Shown: positions 6,259-12,151, counted from the stretch's first letter. The stretch: DNA of 12,151 nt from Bacillota bacterium (GCA_021800315.1 JAJYZD010000099.1:1-12151), one strand, 5' to 3'. The notes: generated from the letters alone by a model not told the origin. Made by a program: numbers and translations.

Positions 6259-6909
6259 TTACAGCCAGCCTTTCTCCCGCCAGTACCGGTACTCCCACGG
6301 CCAGCGATCCCGGCGCTTGATCATCAGGTCCCGGAAATAAGCCCGGCGGGTCTCGATGGTCTGCAACTGGCCGGGAAATTCCTTTTGCTCCTTTATGGCC
6401 GCCACCAGCTTCTCCCCCAGTTCCCGGGCAGCTTTGGCCGATTCCTGGTCCACCGGCCCGTCCTCCATGGTCAGGGCCAGTTTGCCGACGCACTGGACGC
6501 CGAGGCGCTGGAGGAACTGTTCCAGGTAGTCAACCGTTTCCTCGTGGCCGGAACCGCCGGCCGTGGCCACCGCAGCCCCGTACTTGCCCAACAGTCTCAG
6601 ACAGTGGAGGGGGTTGGCGAAGCGGTCCAGAAACATTTTGAGCTGGGCCGAAACCTGATAGATGTACACCGGGCTGGCCAGGACGATGCCGTCCGCTTCC
6701 AGCATCTTCTCGAAGACCTGGTTGAAGTCGTCCTTCTGCACGCAGTAACCCAGGTGGTGACAGCGGTCACAGGCCAGACAGGGTCCGATGTCCAGGCGGG
6801 TCACGTCGATGAACTCCGCCCCTTCGGCCGCGGCGATAAGTTCCCGGGTCAACTGGGCCGTGCGGCTTTTTTCCCTCCGGGGGCTGCCGCATATGGCTGA
6901 AATTTTCAA
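6259..6909 (-). CDS. Flavodoxin-family iron-sulfur flavoprotein (Isf-like NAD(P)H oxidoreductase)
   Basis: A 216-residue FMN protein. The phosphate-binding loop CGSPRREKSRT (7-17) comes first, then a cysteine motif Cys44-x2-Cys47-x2-Cys50-x5-Cys56, which fits the compact 4Fe-4S motif of Isf proteins (CX2CX2CX4-7C). ADGIVLASPVYIYQVSAQLKMFLDR is the second FMN-contact block, followed by a GGSGHEETV-type loop. Isf relatives in anaerobes move electrons from ferredoxin or NAD(P)H to acceptors such as oxygen, peroxide or quinones; the acceptor here is unknown. The start is taken as TTG at 6907-6909, because AAAGGAG lies 8 nt upstream and KISAICGS begins exactly there, as usual for this family. ATG starts further up (6966, 6972) have no good ribosome site and add non-conserved sequence. 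It appears to be monocistronic. Confidence 0.85.
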   Translation of the reverse strand: MKISAICGSPRREKSRTAQLTRELIAAAEGAEFIDVTRLDIGPCLACDRCHHLGYCVQKDDFNQVFEKMLEADGIVLASPVYIYQVSAQLKMFLDRFANPLHCLRLLGKYGAAVATAGGSGHEETVDYLEQFLQRLGVQCVGKLALTMEDGPVDQESAKAARELGEKLVAAIKEQKEFPGQLQTIETRRAYFRDLMIKRRDRWPWEYRYWREKGWL

Positions 6910-7173
6910 GCCGCCATCTCCTTTCCGTAGGTACACCGGGATCTCCGGTCCCCCGGTTTGCCTCATCGACATCTTCTCGGGGCCCCGCCTTTTTCCCTAC
7001 CGCTTCCCTCATATATCTTCCCCTACTCGATGAGGTTCTTGCAGAAGGCGGAGCGCATGCGGCGTGGCGTTCTCCAGGTGAGCTTGGTAGGCGTATTCAA
7101 GAAACGTAAGTATTCGGTGAACCCCCCGGTGGTAGCCGGCTGGTCTCCCTAGCCGGGATTTCTTGCTCCAGAG

Positions 7174-7206
7174 GACAGACCCCAAAATGGTCTGTCTCGT
7201 GTTTTT
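7174..7206 (+). terminator. REP-like hairpin with U-run
   Basis: GACAGACC (7174-7181) and GGTCTGTC (7189-7196) make a perfect 8-bp stem with a CCAAAAT loop, followed by TTTTT at 7202-7206 on the plus strand. It works on paper as a rho-independent terminator, but no plus-strand gene precedes it. Palindromes of the GACAGACC type are also common as scattered extragenic repeats in bacteria, as far as I recall. Confidence 0.5.
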
Positions 7207-7322
7207 CCTGGCGAATGGTCGAATTTGACGGCTGAACATCCGGACACGGGAAAAGGTTTATGCAGCCTGCCGTAGCACGCGCCAGCACCTGCCTGGTACT
7301 CCTTGACTATTTCGCCATTACG

Positions 7323-7338
7323 TGATAACTTGATAACA
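7323..7338 (+). promoter_or_regulatory. Tandem octamer operator upstream of the RHH gene
   Basis: TGATAACT and TGATAACA are adjacent 8-bp direct repeats, 24 nt before the GTG start. RHH dimers typically bind short tandem sites like this side by side. A possible -35 TTGACT (7303-7308) would put the -10 region inside the repeat, so binding should shut off the gene. A mirror copy lies beyond the gene's stop. Confidence 0.6.
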
Positions 7339-7362
7339 AGACAACGCGAGGGGGGATTCGCC

Positions 7363-7551
7363 GTGACAAAAAGCATTGTCGTTGCCCGTGTACCGGAGAG
7401 CTTTCACCGACGGCTGAAGTCCCTGGTTGCCCAAGAGGGAACCAGCATTCAAGAGGTAGTATGGGACGCTCTCCGAAAATGGGTCGCCGACCGCGAACGG
7501 TCAGAATCAAGGAATAAACGGTTGGAGACCAACTTGACTGAGGACAGATGA
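7363..7551 (+). CDS. Small ribbon-helix-helix (CopG/Arc-type) DNA-binding protein, antitoxin-like
   Basis: A 62-residue protein. A beta strand SIVVARVP (4-11) is followed by helix ESFHRRLKSLVAQEG (12-26), a turn with Gly26-Thr27-Ser28, and helix IQEVVWDALRKWVADRE (29-45), with a polar tail. This is the ribbon-helix-helix plan of small repressors and antitoxins; residues Val7 and Arg9 of the strand would face the major groove. The GTG at 7363 is chosen because GAGGGGGG lies 6-7 nt upstream; the in-frame TTG at 7303 lies in the probable promoter. The tail (46-62) could hold a partner protein. Its neighbour 120 bp downstream is a Uma2-type nuclease gene on the same strand, and both gaps carry the same tandem octamers, suggesting one regulatory unit. 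A toxin-antitoxin role is inference. Confidence 0.75.
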   Translation: MTKSIVVARVPESFHRRLKSLVAQEGTSIQEVVWDALRKWVADRERSESRNKRLETNLTEDR

Positions 7552-7553
7552 CT

Positions 7554-7569
7554 TATTATCATGTTATCA
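7554..7569 (-). promoter_or_regulatory. Second tandem octamer operator, mirror image, before the Uma2 gene
   Basis: Read on the minus strand, TGATAACA and TGATAATA are adjacent, repeating the 8-bp unit found upstream of the RHH gene but inverted. Over 19 bases including flanks the two sites agree at about 16. It starts 2 nt after the RHH stop and about 100 nt before the Uma2 start, well placed to control that gene. A further half-site AGATAAC occurs near 7585. Confidence 0.55.
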
Positions 7570-7671
7570 TGAACAAAAGAAACAAGATAACCCCATTAGA
7601 CATTTGGCGGGGTTGGTAGTTCGCTAGAATATGCTATTGCTTCTGTTTAATCAAGAAGGAGGTAAAAGCGT

Positions 7672-8223
7672 ATGACAACCGGTTTAACTGTTCTGGATGA
7701 CAAAGTTTATACTATTGAGGACTACATGAAGCTGAACGACGGGAACCGCTATGAGCTGATTGGAGGTCGGTTGATTATGACTCCAAGTGCTAAGCCTATA
7801 CATCAAAAGGTAACTGGTAGATTGTATAGCCGGATTGAAACTTTTCTTGAACAAAATCCAATCGGCGAGGTTCTTGATGATGTTGATGTGCATTTAGAGG
7901 GTAAAGTTGTGCGGCCAGATATATTATTCTTTTCCGAGGGTCGTTTTGACATTCTTAGTGATACGTACCCCAATACTGCCCCTGACTTAGTTGTCGAGGT
8001 TTTGTCCCCCTCTACCGAAAACCACGATATTGTAACGAAAACACAATTATACTACGATAACGGAGTTAGGGAGTATTGGATAGTATCTCCTATCGAAAAA
8101 TGGGTACAAGTTCTTGTGGTTGGTGACAGAGGTTGGATTCTAAAAGCACTTAACCAGGAAGACATACTGTCCACCCCTCTTTTACCTGGATTAGAAATAA
8201 AACTGAAAGCTATTTTTGTATAA
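7672..8223 (+). CDS. Uma2-family (DUF820) PD-(D/E)XK nuclease-like protein
   Basis: A 183-residue protein with the whole Uma2 plan: TIEDYMKLND and RYELIGGRLI with Glu28 (14-35), a central segment ending RPDILF with Asp83 (81-86), PDLVVEVLSPST with Glu109 (104-115), the helix VTKTQLYYDNGVREYWIV with Lys123 (121-138), and a C-terminal STPLLPGLEIKL (167-178). Asp83, Glu109 and Lys123 are the probable catalytic residues of the PD-(D/E)XK fold. Substrate and role of the family are poorly known; these genes are mobile and often multicopy. AAGGAGG lies about 9 nt before the ATG. Base composition is clearly more A+T-rich than neighbouring genes, with many A/T third positions, which suggests later arrival. 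It lies downstream of the RHH gene and shares its octamer operators, so repression by that protein is likely. Confidence 0.85.
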   Translation: MTTGLTVLDDKVYTIEDYMKLNDGNRYELIGGRLIMTPSAKPIHQKVTGRLYSRIETFLEQNPIGEVLDDVDVHLEGKVVRPDILFFSEGRFDILSDTYPNTAPDLVVEVLSPSTENHDIVTKTQLYYDNGVREYWIVSPIEKWVQVLVVGDRGWILKALNQEDILSTPLLPGLEIKLKAIFV

Positions 8224-8249
8224 ATAAAGTTAGCTTCGAAGTTAACGGC

Positions 8250-8277
8250 ATAAAATAAGCCCCCCTCTGTGGAGCTT
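8250..8277 (-). terminator. Probable terminator, minus strand
   Basis: On the minus strand AAGCTCC (8271-8277) pairs with GGGGCTT (8257-8263), including one G-U pair, followed by ATTTTAT at 8250-8256. It points leftward, so it would end transcripts from the DUF2283 remnant, and lies 26 nt past the Uma2 stop on the other strand. A 7-bp hairpin GTTAGCT/AGTTAAC just before it (8229-8246) may serve the Uma2 transcript but lacks a U-run. Confidence 0.5.
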
Positions 8278-8619
8278 TCCATTGCGAGTAAGGTGAATAT
8301 GCAGACACCTGGTGAGACACCGGATCGAACGGGATTACCGGCGATCCTGGAAAGGTGGGAGACGGAAACCAGCCGTGGAAACGCCGCGGGACCAGGAGAG
8401 AACCCCGCCGGTCCCCGGATGAAGCCACTCTCTCGAAGGCACTCTTCGACCACTCCCACGAACACAAAAAAACCCCGGCCCGTTGAAGCCATGGTGTTAC
8501 CGGCTGGTCGTCCGCCGTTCCTCCGGGTATCCCATTGGAGTGAGTGCCCAACGCCCCCGGGAATAAGGCGGGTATACTGTTTGCCATCCCGCAGTATGGC
8601 CGGCCACACGTTAACCATC
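8278..8619. other. Non-coding or decayed stretch
   Basis: About 340 bp with open frames on both strands but no recognisable protein, ribosome site or start. It holds scattered short inverted repeats such as GGGACC/GGTCCC near 8389-8418 and CGAAG/CTTCG near 8437-8451. Open frames here probably follow from high G+C. It could be the untranslated tail of the minus-strand DUF2283 transcript, which would end at the terminator at 8250-8277, or remains of an older insertion. Confidence 0.4.
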
Positions 8620-8862
8620 TCAGGAAGCCCGTTTACTGGCATGAAGAATGGTAATCCCAACAATTTCATCTCCCCGGTAACGAACCACGATGTCATCCTC
8701 GGTTAACTCACTGTCATCAGCCGCTACCGGTTCTTCCTAAAAATGAACATAAAGGACGTCCCCTGCAGAGTCGTACGATATGCGCAACAGGGGAAGGCCT
8801 GAACTCATCACCACATGCGAAAGCGCTTCGGCTAATTTGACGTAGCTTATTGCTTGGGCCAT
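8620..8862 (-). pseudogene. DUF2283 protein with in-frame TAG
   Basis: The minus-strand frame starts at ATG 8860-8862 behind AGAGGGTGG. It reads 41 codons ending LRISYDSAGDVLYVHF, hits TAG at 8737-8739, then continues EEPVAADDSELTEDDIVVRY, GDEIVGITILHASKR, to TGA at 8620-8622. The two halves together make an 80-residue DUF2283 domain (pattern YDxxaDvLYv...vGi.iL.aS), complete except for the amber codon. Gln is a simple ancestor (CAG to TAG). DUF2283 proteins are small partners, often encoded beside DUF4258 or toxin-like genes; their function is unknown. The start overlaps the upstream toxin-like fragment by 16 nt, the usual coupled arrangement. With a decayed upstream partner, loss of function is the simplest reading; readthrough or a base-call error is possible. 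Confidence 0.75.
8737..8739 (-). other. In-frame amber codon inside the DUF2283 gene
   Basis: TAG on the minus strand at codon 42, directly after VLYVHF. Conserved DUF2283 sequence resumes in the same frame at the next codon and runs to a normal TGA. Confidence 0.75.
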
Positions 8863-8984
8863 ACGACCACCCTCTTTTCCAGTTGCCCGATTCGCCTCGT
8901 GAGAAAGGAGGTAATCACAAAACCATCATCCGGCCCCGTCTCCTTGTAAGCCACTACCCTGAACTTTCCAGGGCTCACCCATAT
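8847..8984 (-). pseudogene. C-terminal fragment of a toxin-like protein upstream of DUF2283
   Basis: An open stretch of 45 codons on the minus strand, ending TAA at 8847-8849. It contains SPGKFRVVAYKETG and GFVITSFLTRRIG and ends KRVVVW. The pattern of a strand with VVVYKE, then FVITAYxTRRI, then a basic VxW tail recalls the C-terminus of small DUF4258/BECR-type RNase toxins that are often paired with DUF2283. A TAA lies just before it, and I found no N-terminal half in any frame of the 110 bp up to the pRiA4b gene stop, so the gene is truncated. A GTG at 8976-8978 could start a 43-residue product, but no ribosome site supports it. Family assignment is tentative. Confidence 0.4.
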
Positions 8985-9094
8985 TTAAGCATTAACGCGA
9001 CGCGAGGGACTTCCGGTAAAGCCAGTTATGTTAAGCCATGCTTATGTGGTTCCGGACCGGGTACCCCCGGACAAGCCACTTCGGAGGCAACGCA

Positions 9095-10027
9095 TTACTC
9101 GTCCCATTCGTCCCCTGAATCCGGATACTGTTCGGGTGACTGGCCCCGCTTTTCCACCACCACAGGGTATACGGTGCCGTCGCTCTCCCTTTCCTCCACA
9201 CCCACCAGTTCCGCCACGTGCCACCACTCGTCGCCGAAATCGAAGAGGTAGGTGAACCAGTCCCCCACGGATAGACCCAACCGGTTTATGGCCGCTTTCG
9301 CGGCGTCCTTTTCCGGCGCCCCTCCCGTCAACTGCCTGAACAATCCCATCGGGCCCTGTTCTTCTTGCGGAACGGTATACTCCTCGTCCCCGATATAGAA
9401 GGCGTAGAGATGCGCGTCCCACCGGTCGAAGGCCTCGTATATGGCATCGTGCAGGTCTTCCAGGGTCTGGTCCCCCCTTACGGCGATCAGCCGCCAGGGG
9501 GCCCGGGGCCTTTTCTTCAGTTTTTGACCCAGGTACACCTTGAAGGTGTATACTTTCTCCAGACGTCTCCTTCCTTTCGGGGAGACATTCTTACTCGAAG
9601 ACTTACCTGATCCTTCCGGTGATTCCCGGGAATTGACCCCCTCCCGTCGCACGTCAAGCACGTCCACGATGTGCAGCCGGTCTTTGCCCGGGGCCGGAAA
9701 AAGCACGTAGGTGAAACGGTCGCCGGCCGAAAAGCAGTCGCCGATCACCACCTTCCGGTCATCCTGACCGATGCTGCCGTAACACTGAATGTCTATTTCG
9801 TTATCCCTGGTGACGGCCCCGCATATGAATCCATAGGGATCCCGGCCGAAAGCCGGCTCCAGGATCCGGCGCAGGTCGTTCAGGCTCTGGCCGGCCCTGA
9901 TCTCAATGATCCGGTGCCGCTCAGGCTCGTTTTCCGGGTAGACCTTCAGGAAGTATATCTTTGGCTGGCTGCGCCTCCGTGCGATCTTTGCGGCCTTCGG
10001 TTCGTACACCTCGAAAATGTCGCTCAC
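9095..10027 (-). CDS. Tandem-domain plasmid pRiA4b ORF-3-like protein
   Basis: A 310-residue soluble protein with two copies of the fold. The second (about 158-310) is canonical: YTFKVYLGQKLKKRPRAPWR, DQTLEDLHDAIYEAFDRWDAHLYAF, GLSVGDWFTYLFDFGDEWWH (251-270) and a final acidic tail. The first (about 22-126) is diverged: IYFLKVYPENEPERHRIIEI, SLNDLRRILEPAFG and GDRFTYVLFPAPGKDRLHIVDV align with the second, but the FGDxWxH motif (264-270 in copy two) is lost. A polar Ser/Lys/Gly linker (133-155) joins them. The biochemical role of the family is unknown; members are common on mobile and accessory DNA. The start is GTG at 10025-10027, with AGGGGGA only 2-3 nt ahead, which is tight; GTG at 10009 is the alternative. 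It lies 267 bp downstream of the PBP2 gene. Confidence 0.82.
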   Translation of the reverse strand: MSDIFEVYEPKAAKIARRRSQPKIYFLKVYPENEPERHRIIEIRAGQSLNDLRRILEPAFGRDPYGFICGAVTRDNEIDIQCYGSIGQDDRKVVIGDCFSAGDRFTYVLFPAPGKDRLHIVDVLDVRREGVNSRESPEGSGKSSSKNVSPKGRRRLEKVYTFKVYLGQKLKKRPRAPWRLIAVRGDQTLEDLHDAIYEAFDRWDAHLYAFYIGDEEYTVPQEEQGPMGLFRQLTGGAPEKDAAKAAINRLGLSVGDWFTYLFDFGDEWWHVAELVGVEERESDGTVYPVVVEKRGQSPEQYPDSGDEWDE

Positions 10028-10294
10028 CTTCCCCCTGTTCGTCCGCAGACAGGTTTTTGGTCCCGAATCTCACCTGTTACACCCAAAACAATCGGTCTGC
10101 GGTAGTTCGCCGCACCGGCGATATTTTCCTCCCCCGCCGTACCCATTTGCCCTAAACTTTGATGAAAAGAGACAGGTATCGTGCCCCGGCAAGAGAATTC
10201 CCCGGATGTAGAAAGGATTCCCGGAGTATTTGCGTCTAAAAGAGGCGGCGGCACCGGGAAATACCGGCTTGTTAACCGGTTTTCCCGAACCGGG
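10028..10294. other. Spacer between PBP2 and the pRiA4b-like gene
   Basis: 267 bp with the hairpin listed separately. I saw no clear sigma-A promoter for the pRiA4b-like gene on the minus strand and no convincing small gene. Confidence 0.4.
10255..10287 (-). terminator. Hairpin after the PBP2 gene, possible terminator
   Basis: On the minus strand CGGGAAA (10281-10287) pairs with TTTCCCG (10255-10261), and an inner ACCGG/CCGGT adds 5 bp with one bulged base, closing an 8-nt loop. It starts 8 nt past the PBP2 stop. The nearest T-run is about 15 nt further on, so termination strength is uncertain. Confidence 0.5.
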
Positions 10295-12151
10295 TCACCC
10301 GAGATACGATTCCAGGGGCAAACGCAGATGGAAATAGGCCGCCAGCACATCCCGGACCACCGGGGCGGCGGCCACCTCGCCCGCACTGGCATGCTCCACC
10401 ACCGCCGCCACCGCCACCTGCGGGTTATCGACCGGCGCAAAAGCAACAAACAGGGAATCACTGCCCATGCCGGGGGTGGTCTGGGCGGTACCGGTCTTGG
10501 CGCCGACCGGTACGGGAAAACCATGAAAAGGAATGACGGCTGTACCCCCGAAGCCACTCGCGCTGGTTACAAGCGACATACCCTTCTTGATGGAGGCGAA
10601 AACCGACGCCGGTACCGGCAGTTTCTCCATCACCCGGGGGACGGTTTTTTGGACCAGGCGGCCGGACGGCGTAGTGATACTCTGGACCAGGTAGGGCCGG
10701 TAACGCGTTCCGCCGTTGGCGATGGTGGCCACGTAGTCGGCCAGTTGCAGGGGGGTCACCAGATCGTATCCCTGGCCTATGGACATGTTCAGGGTGTCAT
10801 AACGGTGCCAGGCGGTGTCCCAGGCGTACTGGGACCGGTAATAGGCCTTGAGGCCGGCCACCGCCTTCAGGTAACCGGGGGCGGATTTATCGCCGCCGTA
10901 CTGCTGCAGAAGGGCTTTTTCCTTTTGTTGCAGGATAAAGTGGATATAGTTGGCGACGGTGGCCCCCTTGTACGCGGGGTCGGGCACCACCCCGGTCTGT
11001 TCACCCGTGAGGCGGATTCCGGTCTTTTGCCCGAATCCGTACGCCTTGGCCCACTGGACGATAGGCTGCCAGCCAAGTTTCAAACCCAGCTTCCAGAAAA
11101 AGGTGTCATTGGAGACCTGGATCGAGTGGATCAGGTTCATCCAGCCGAAACCGGGAGTGTACCAGTTGTGGAAAACGTGCCGGCCCAGTTTCACATAGCC
11201 CGGGTCGTACATGAGGGTGGACGGGGTTATGGTATGGTCGGCCAGGGCCGCCGTGGCCAGGACCATCTTAAACGTGGATCCGGGCGGATAGGCCAGAAGG
11301 GCCCGATTGAGAAACGGATGACCGGGGGCGTCGATGACACCGGTCACCTGCCTGCCCGGCAGCATGCCGGTAAAGACGGCCGGGTTGTAAGACGGATAAC
11401 TGGCCATGGCCAGGATCTTCCCGGTATGGACGCTTTCCAGCACCACCGCCCCTCCGGTTACCTGCTTCCCCCTGATCGTCCGCGCCTTTTTGACCACCGC
11501 CGCCAGGGCCTTCCGGGCGGCCGCCTCCAGCCGGGCGGAGATGGTCAGGGTCAGGTTGTCCCCCTGCCGGGGGCTGACCTTGCCGACCTCACCGAGAACG
11601 GTTCCGCTGGCGTTGACCTCCATTTCCCTGACTCCGTCCCGGCCGCGTAAATACTTTTGGTAAGTATTCTCTATCCCGGCCTGGCCGTATTGATCGTTCA
11701 GATAATACCCGTCGTGAGGATTGGCGGCCAACTCGCCCGGTGTAATGTCGCTGACGTAGCCCAACACATGGGCGGCCAGGTCTTTATAGGGATAATACCG
11801 CTCGGGGGTGGCGCTGATAAAGACTCCGGGCAGCTCGTACTTGTGTTCCTCGATCTTGTTTACAGTGGCCTGGCTTATGTTCTGAGCCAGGCTGATAGGT
11901 AGATAGAGTTCTCCTTCTTTCTTATACTGACCGATAGTCTGCAAAATTTGAGAGGTCTTTTCTCCGAGCAACGCCGACAGTTTTCCGATTACCATGTTCT
12001 TGTTTTTCATATCGGGATAAAGCAAGGAGACACCGAATTTTGCGGTATTTCCCACCAGCAGGTGCCCGCTCCTATCGTAAATATTACCCCTGGCTGCCGG
12101 TACTGGGTCGAGACGCATGTAGTTTTGCGTGGCTAAAAGATTATATTTTCC
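10295..12151 (-). CDS. mrdA: Penicillin-binding protein 2 (class B transpeptidase), 5' end outside window
   Basis: PBP2 cross-links lateral-wall peptidoglycan with RodA and MreBCD in rod-shaped cells. 618 codons are visible. The frame stays open to the window edge (GKYNLLATQNY before MRLDP), and the membrane anchor is missing, so the Met codon at 12118 is internal. Counting from that Met, the dimerisation domain opens with ARGNIYDRSGHLLVGN (9-24) and carries the YYPYKDLAAHVLGYVS and GQAGIENTYQKYLRG blocks. The transpeptidase has Ser281 in STFK (281-284), SND (336-338) and KTGT (541-544). A segment of about 50 residues (about 383-437) between GVVPDPAY and YDTLNMSIGQGY exceeds the E. coli-type enzyme; similar insertions occur in Firmicute relatives, from memory. 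The protein ends soon after the domain (VRDVLAAYFHLRLPLESYLG). SpoVD-type PBPs are less likely because there is no PASTA domain. Confidence 0.92.
   Translation of the reverse strand, partial: GKYNLLATQNYMRLDPVPAARGNIYDRSGHLLVGNTAKFGVSLLYPDMKNKNMVIGKLSALLGEKTSQILQTIGQYKKEGELYLPISLAQNISQATVNKIEEHKYELPGVFISATPERYYPYKDLAAHVLGYVSDITPGELAANPHDGYYLNDQYGQAGIENTYQKYLRGRDGVREMEVNASGTVLGEVGKVSPRQGDNLTLTISARLEAAARKALAAVVKKARTIRGKQVTGGAVVLESVHTGKILAMASYPSYNPAVFTGMLPGRQVTGVIDAPGHPFLNRALLAYPPGSTFKMVLATAALADHTITPSTLMYDPGYVKLGRHVFHNWYTPGFGWMNLIHSIQVSNDTFFWKLGLKLGWQPIVQWAKAYGFGQKTGIRLTGEQTGVVPDPAYKGATVANYIHFILQQKEKALLQQYGGDKSAPGYLKAVAGLKAYYRSQYAWDTAWHRYDTLNMSIGQGYDLVTPLQLADYVATIANGGTRYRPYLVQSITTPSGRLVQKTVPRVMEKLPVPASVFASIKKGMSLVTSASGFGGTAVIPFHGFPVPVGAKTGTAQTTPGMGSDSLFVAFAPVDNPQVAVAAVVEHASAGEVAAAPVVRDVLAAYFHLRLPLESYLG

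Larger units (their letters stand above)
6910..7362. other. Non-coding stretch with two palindromes
   Basis: About 450 bp without a gene I can support. It contains the inverted repeat CCGGCT (7136-7141)/AGCCGG (7151-7156) and the terminator-like palindrome listed separately. On the minus strand a frame ending near 7009 reads somewhat protein-like (LENATPHALRLLQEPHR) but has no start, ribosome site or recognised family, and may be a remnant. No clear promoter for the flavoprotein gene was found. Confidence 0.4.

Noticed and set aside
7009..7239. 76-codon minus-strand frame ending LRLLQEPHRVGEDI
   Set aside because: Ends somewhat protein-like, but crosses a terminator-like palindrome and has no ribosome site or recognised family; kept only as a possible remnant in the intergenic note.
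7303..7362. TTG start 20 codons upstream for the RHH protein
   Set aside because: It would be inside the probable -35 and operator; GTG at 7363 has the ribosome site and fits RHH N-termini.
8052..8706. Long overlapping frames on both strands downstream of and across the Uma2 gene
   Set aside because: They run antisense to Uma2 and the DUF2283 frame and match no family; the DUF2283 frame is the only conserved one there.
10181..11650. 489-codon open frame on the plus strand
   Set aside because: Antisense to PBP2, whose motifs are unmistakable; low-complexity Gly/Arg/His composition.
12116..12118. ATG as start of PBP2
   Set aside because: The frame stays open upstream with PBP2-like residues and the membrane anchor would be missing; the real start is beyond the window.
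1..12151. CRISPR array, tRNA, rRNA or intact insertion sequence
   Set aside because: No regularly spaced repeats, cloverleaf, rRNA-like sequence or transposase was seen on either strand.

Overview
The window is about 60% G+C with mostly leftward (minus-strand) genes. Gene content suggests a high-GC anaerobic Firmicute of the Desulfotomaculum/Pelotomaculum/Moorella kind: strong AGGAGG-type ribosome sites, a sigma-A consensus promoter, GUG and UUG starts, an Isf-like iron-sulfur flavoprotein and an AF0103-like orphan pyruvate-kinase domain. This placement is inference; no rRNA or tRNA gene is visible to fix it.

Region 1 (1-3110, minus) is a lipid-flavoured operon, fadR - FAD-linked oxidase of the alkyl-DHAP synthase type - glpD. 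The regulator is close in length and residues to E. coli FadR. It is read from a perfect TTGACA-17-TATAAT promoter. A 17-bp palindrome at the predicted start site has both half-sites of the classical FadR operator, so autoregulation is likely. The glpD frame carries an in-frame TAG after codon 220 and then continues as good GlpD sequence to the window edge.

Region 2 (3131-5016, minus) is a PAS-like/GAF/GGDEF/HD-GYP cyclic-di-GMP enzyme ending in a good terminator. Region 3 (5017-7362) has a plus-strand orphan pyruvate-kinase alpha/beta protein with its own promoter and a hairpin leader, a convergent minus-strand flavodoxin-like iron-sulfur flavoprotein with a UUG start, and a very strong 17-bp interrupted hairpin between them. 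It ends in about 450 bp of non-coding DNA with a REP-like palindrome and terminator.

Region 4 (7320-9000) is an accessory patch. A small ribbon-helix-helix (RHH) repressor is flanked on both sides by mirror-image tandem TGATAAC octamers, its probable operators, and is followed by an A+T-rich Uma2-family nuclease gene. On the opposite strand lies a decayed toxin-like fragment overlapping a DUF2283 gene that has an in-frame TAG at codon 42. Between 8278 and 8619 no coding sequence is convincing.

Region 5 (9095-12151, minus) holds a double-domain plasmid pRiA4b ORF-3-like protein and, upstream of it, a class B penicillin-binding protein 2 (MrdA) with STFK, SND and KTGT motifs. The PBP2 N-terminus, with the membrane anchor, lies beyond the window.

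The most interesting points are the FadR operator-regulator pair in front of an ether-lipid-like oxidase, the RHH operators framing an RHH-Uma2 pair, and two conserved genes each broken by a single amber codon.
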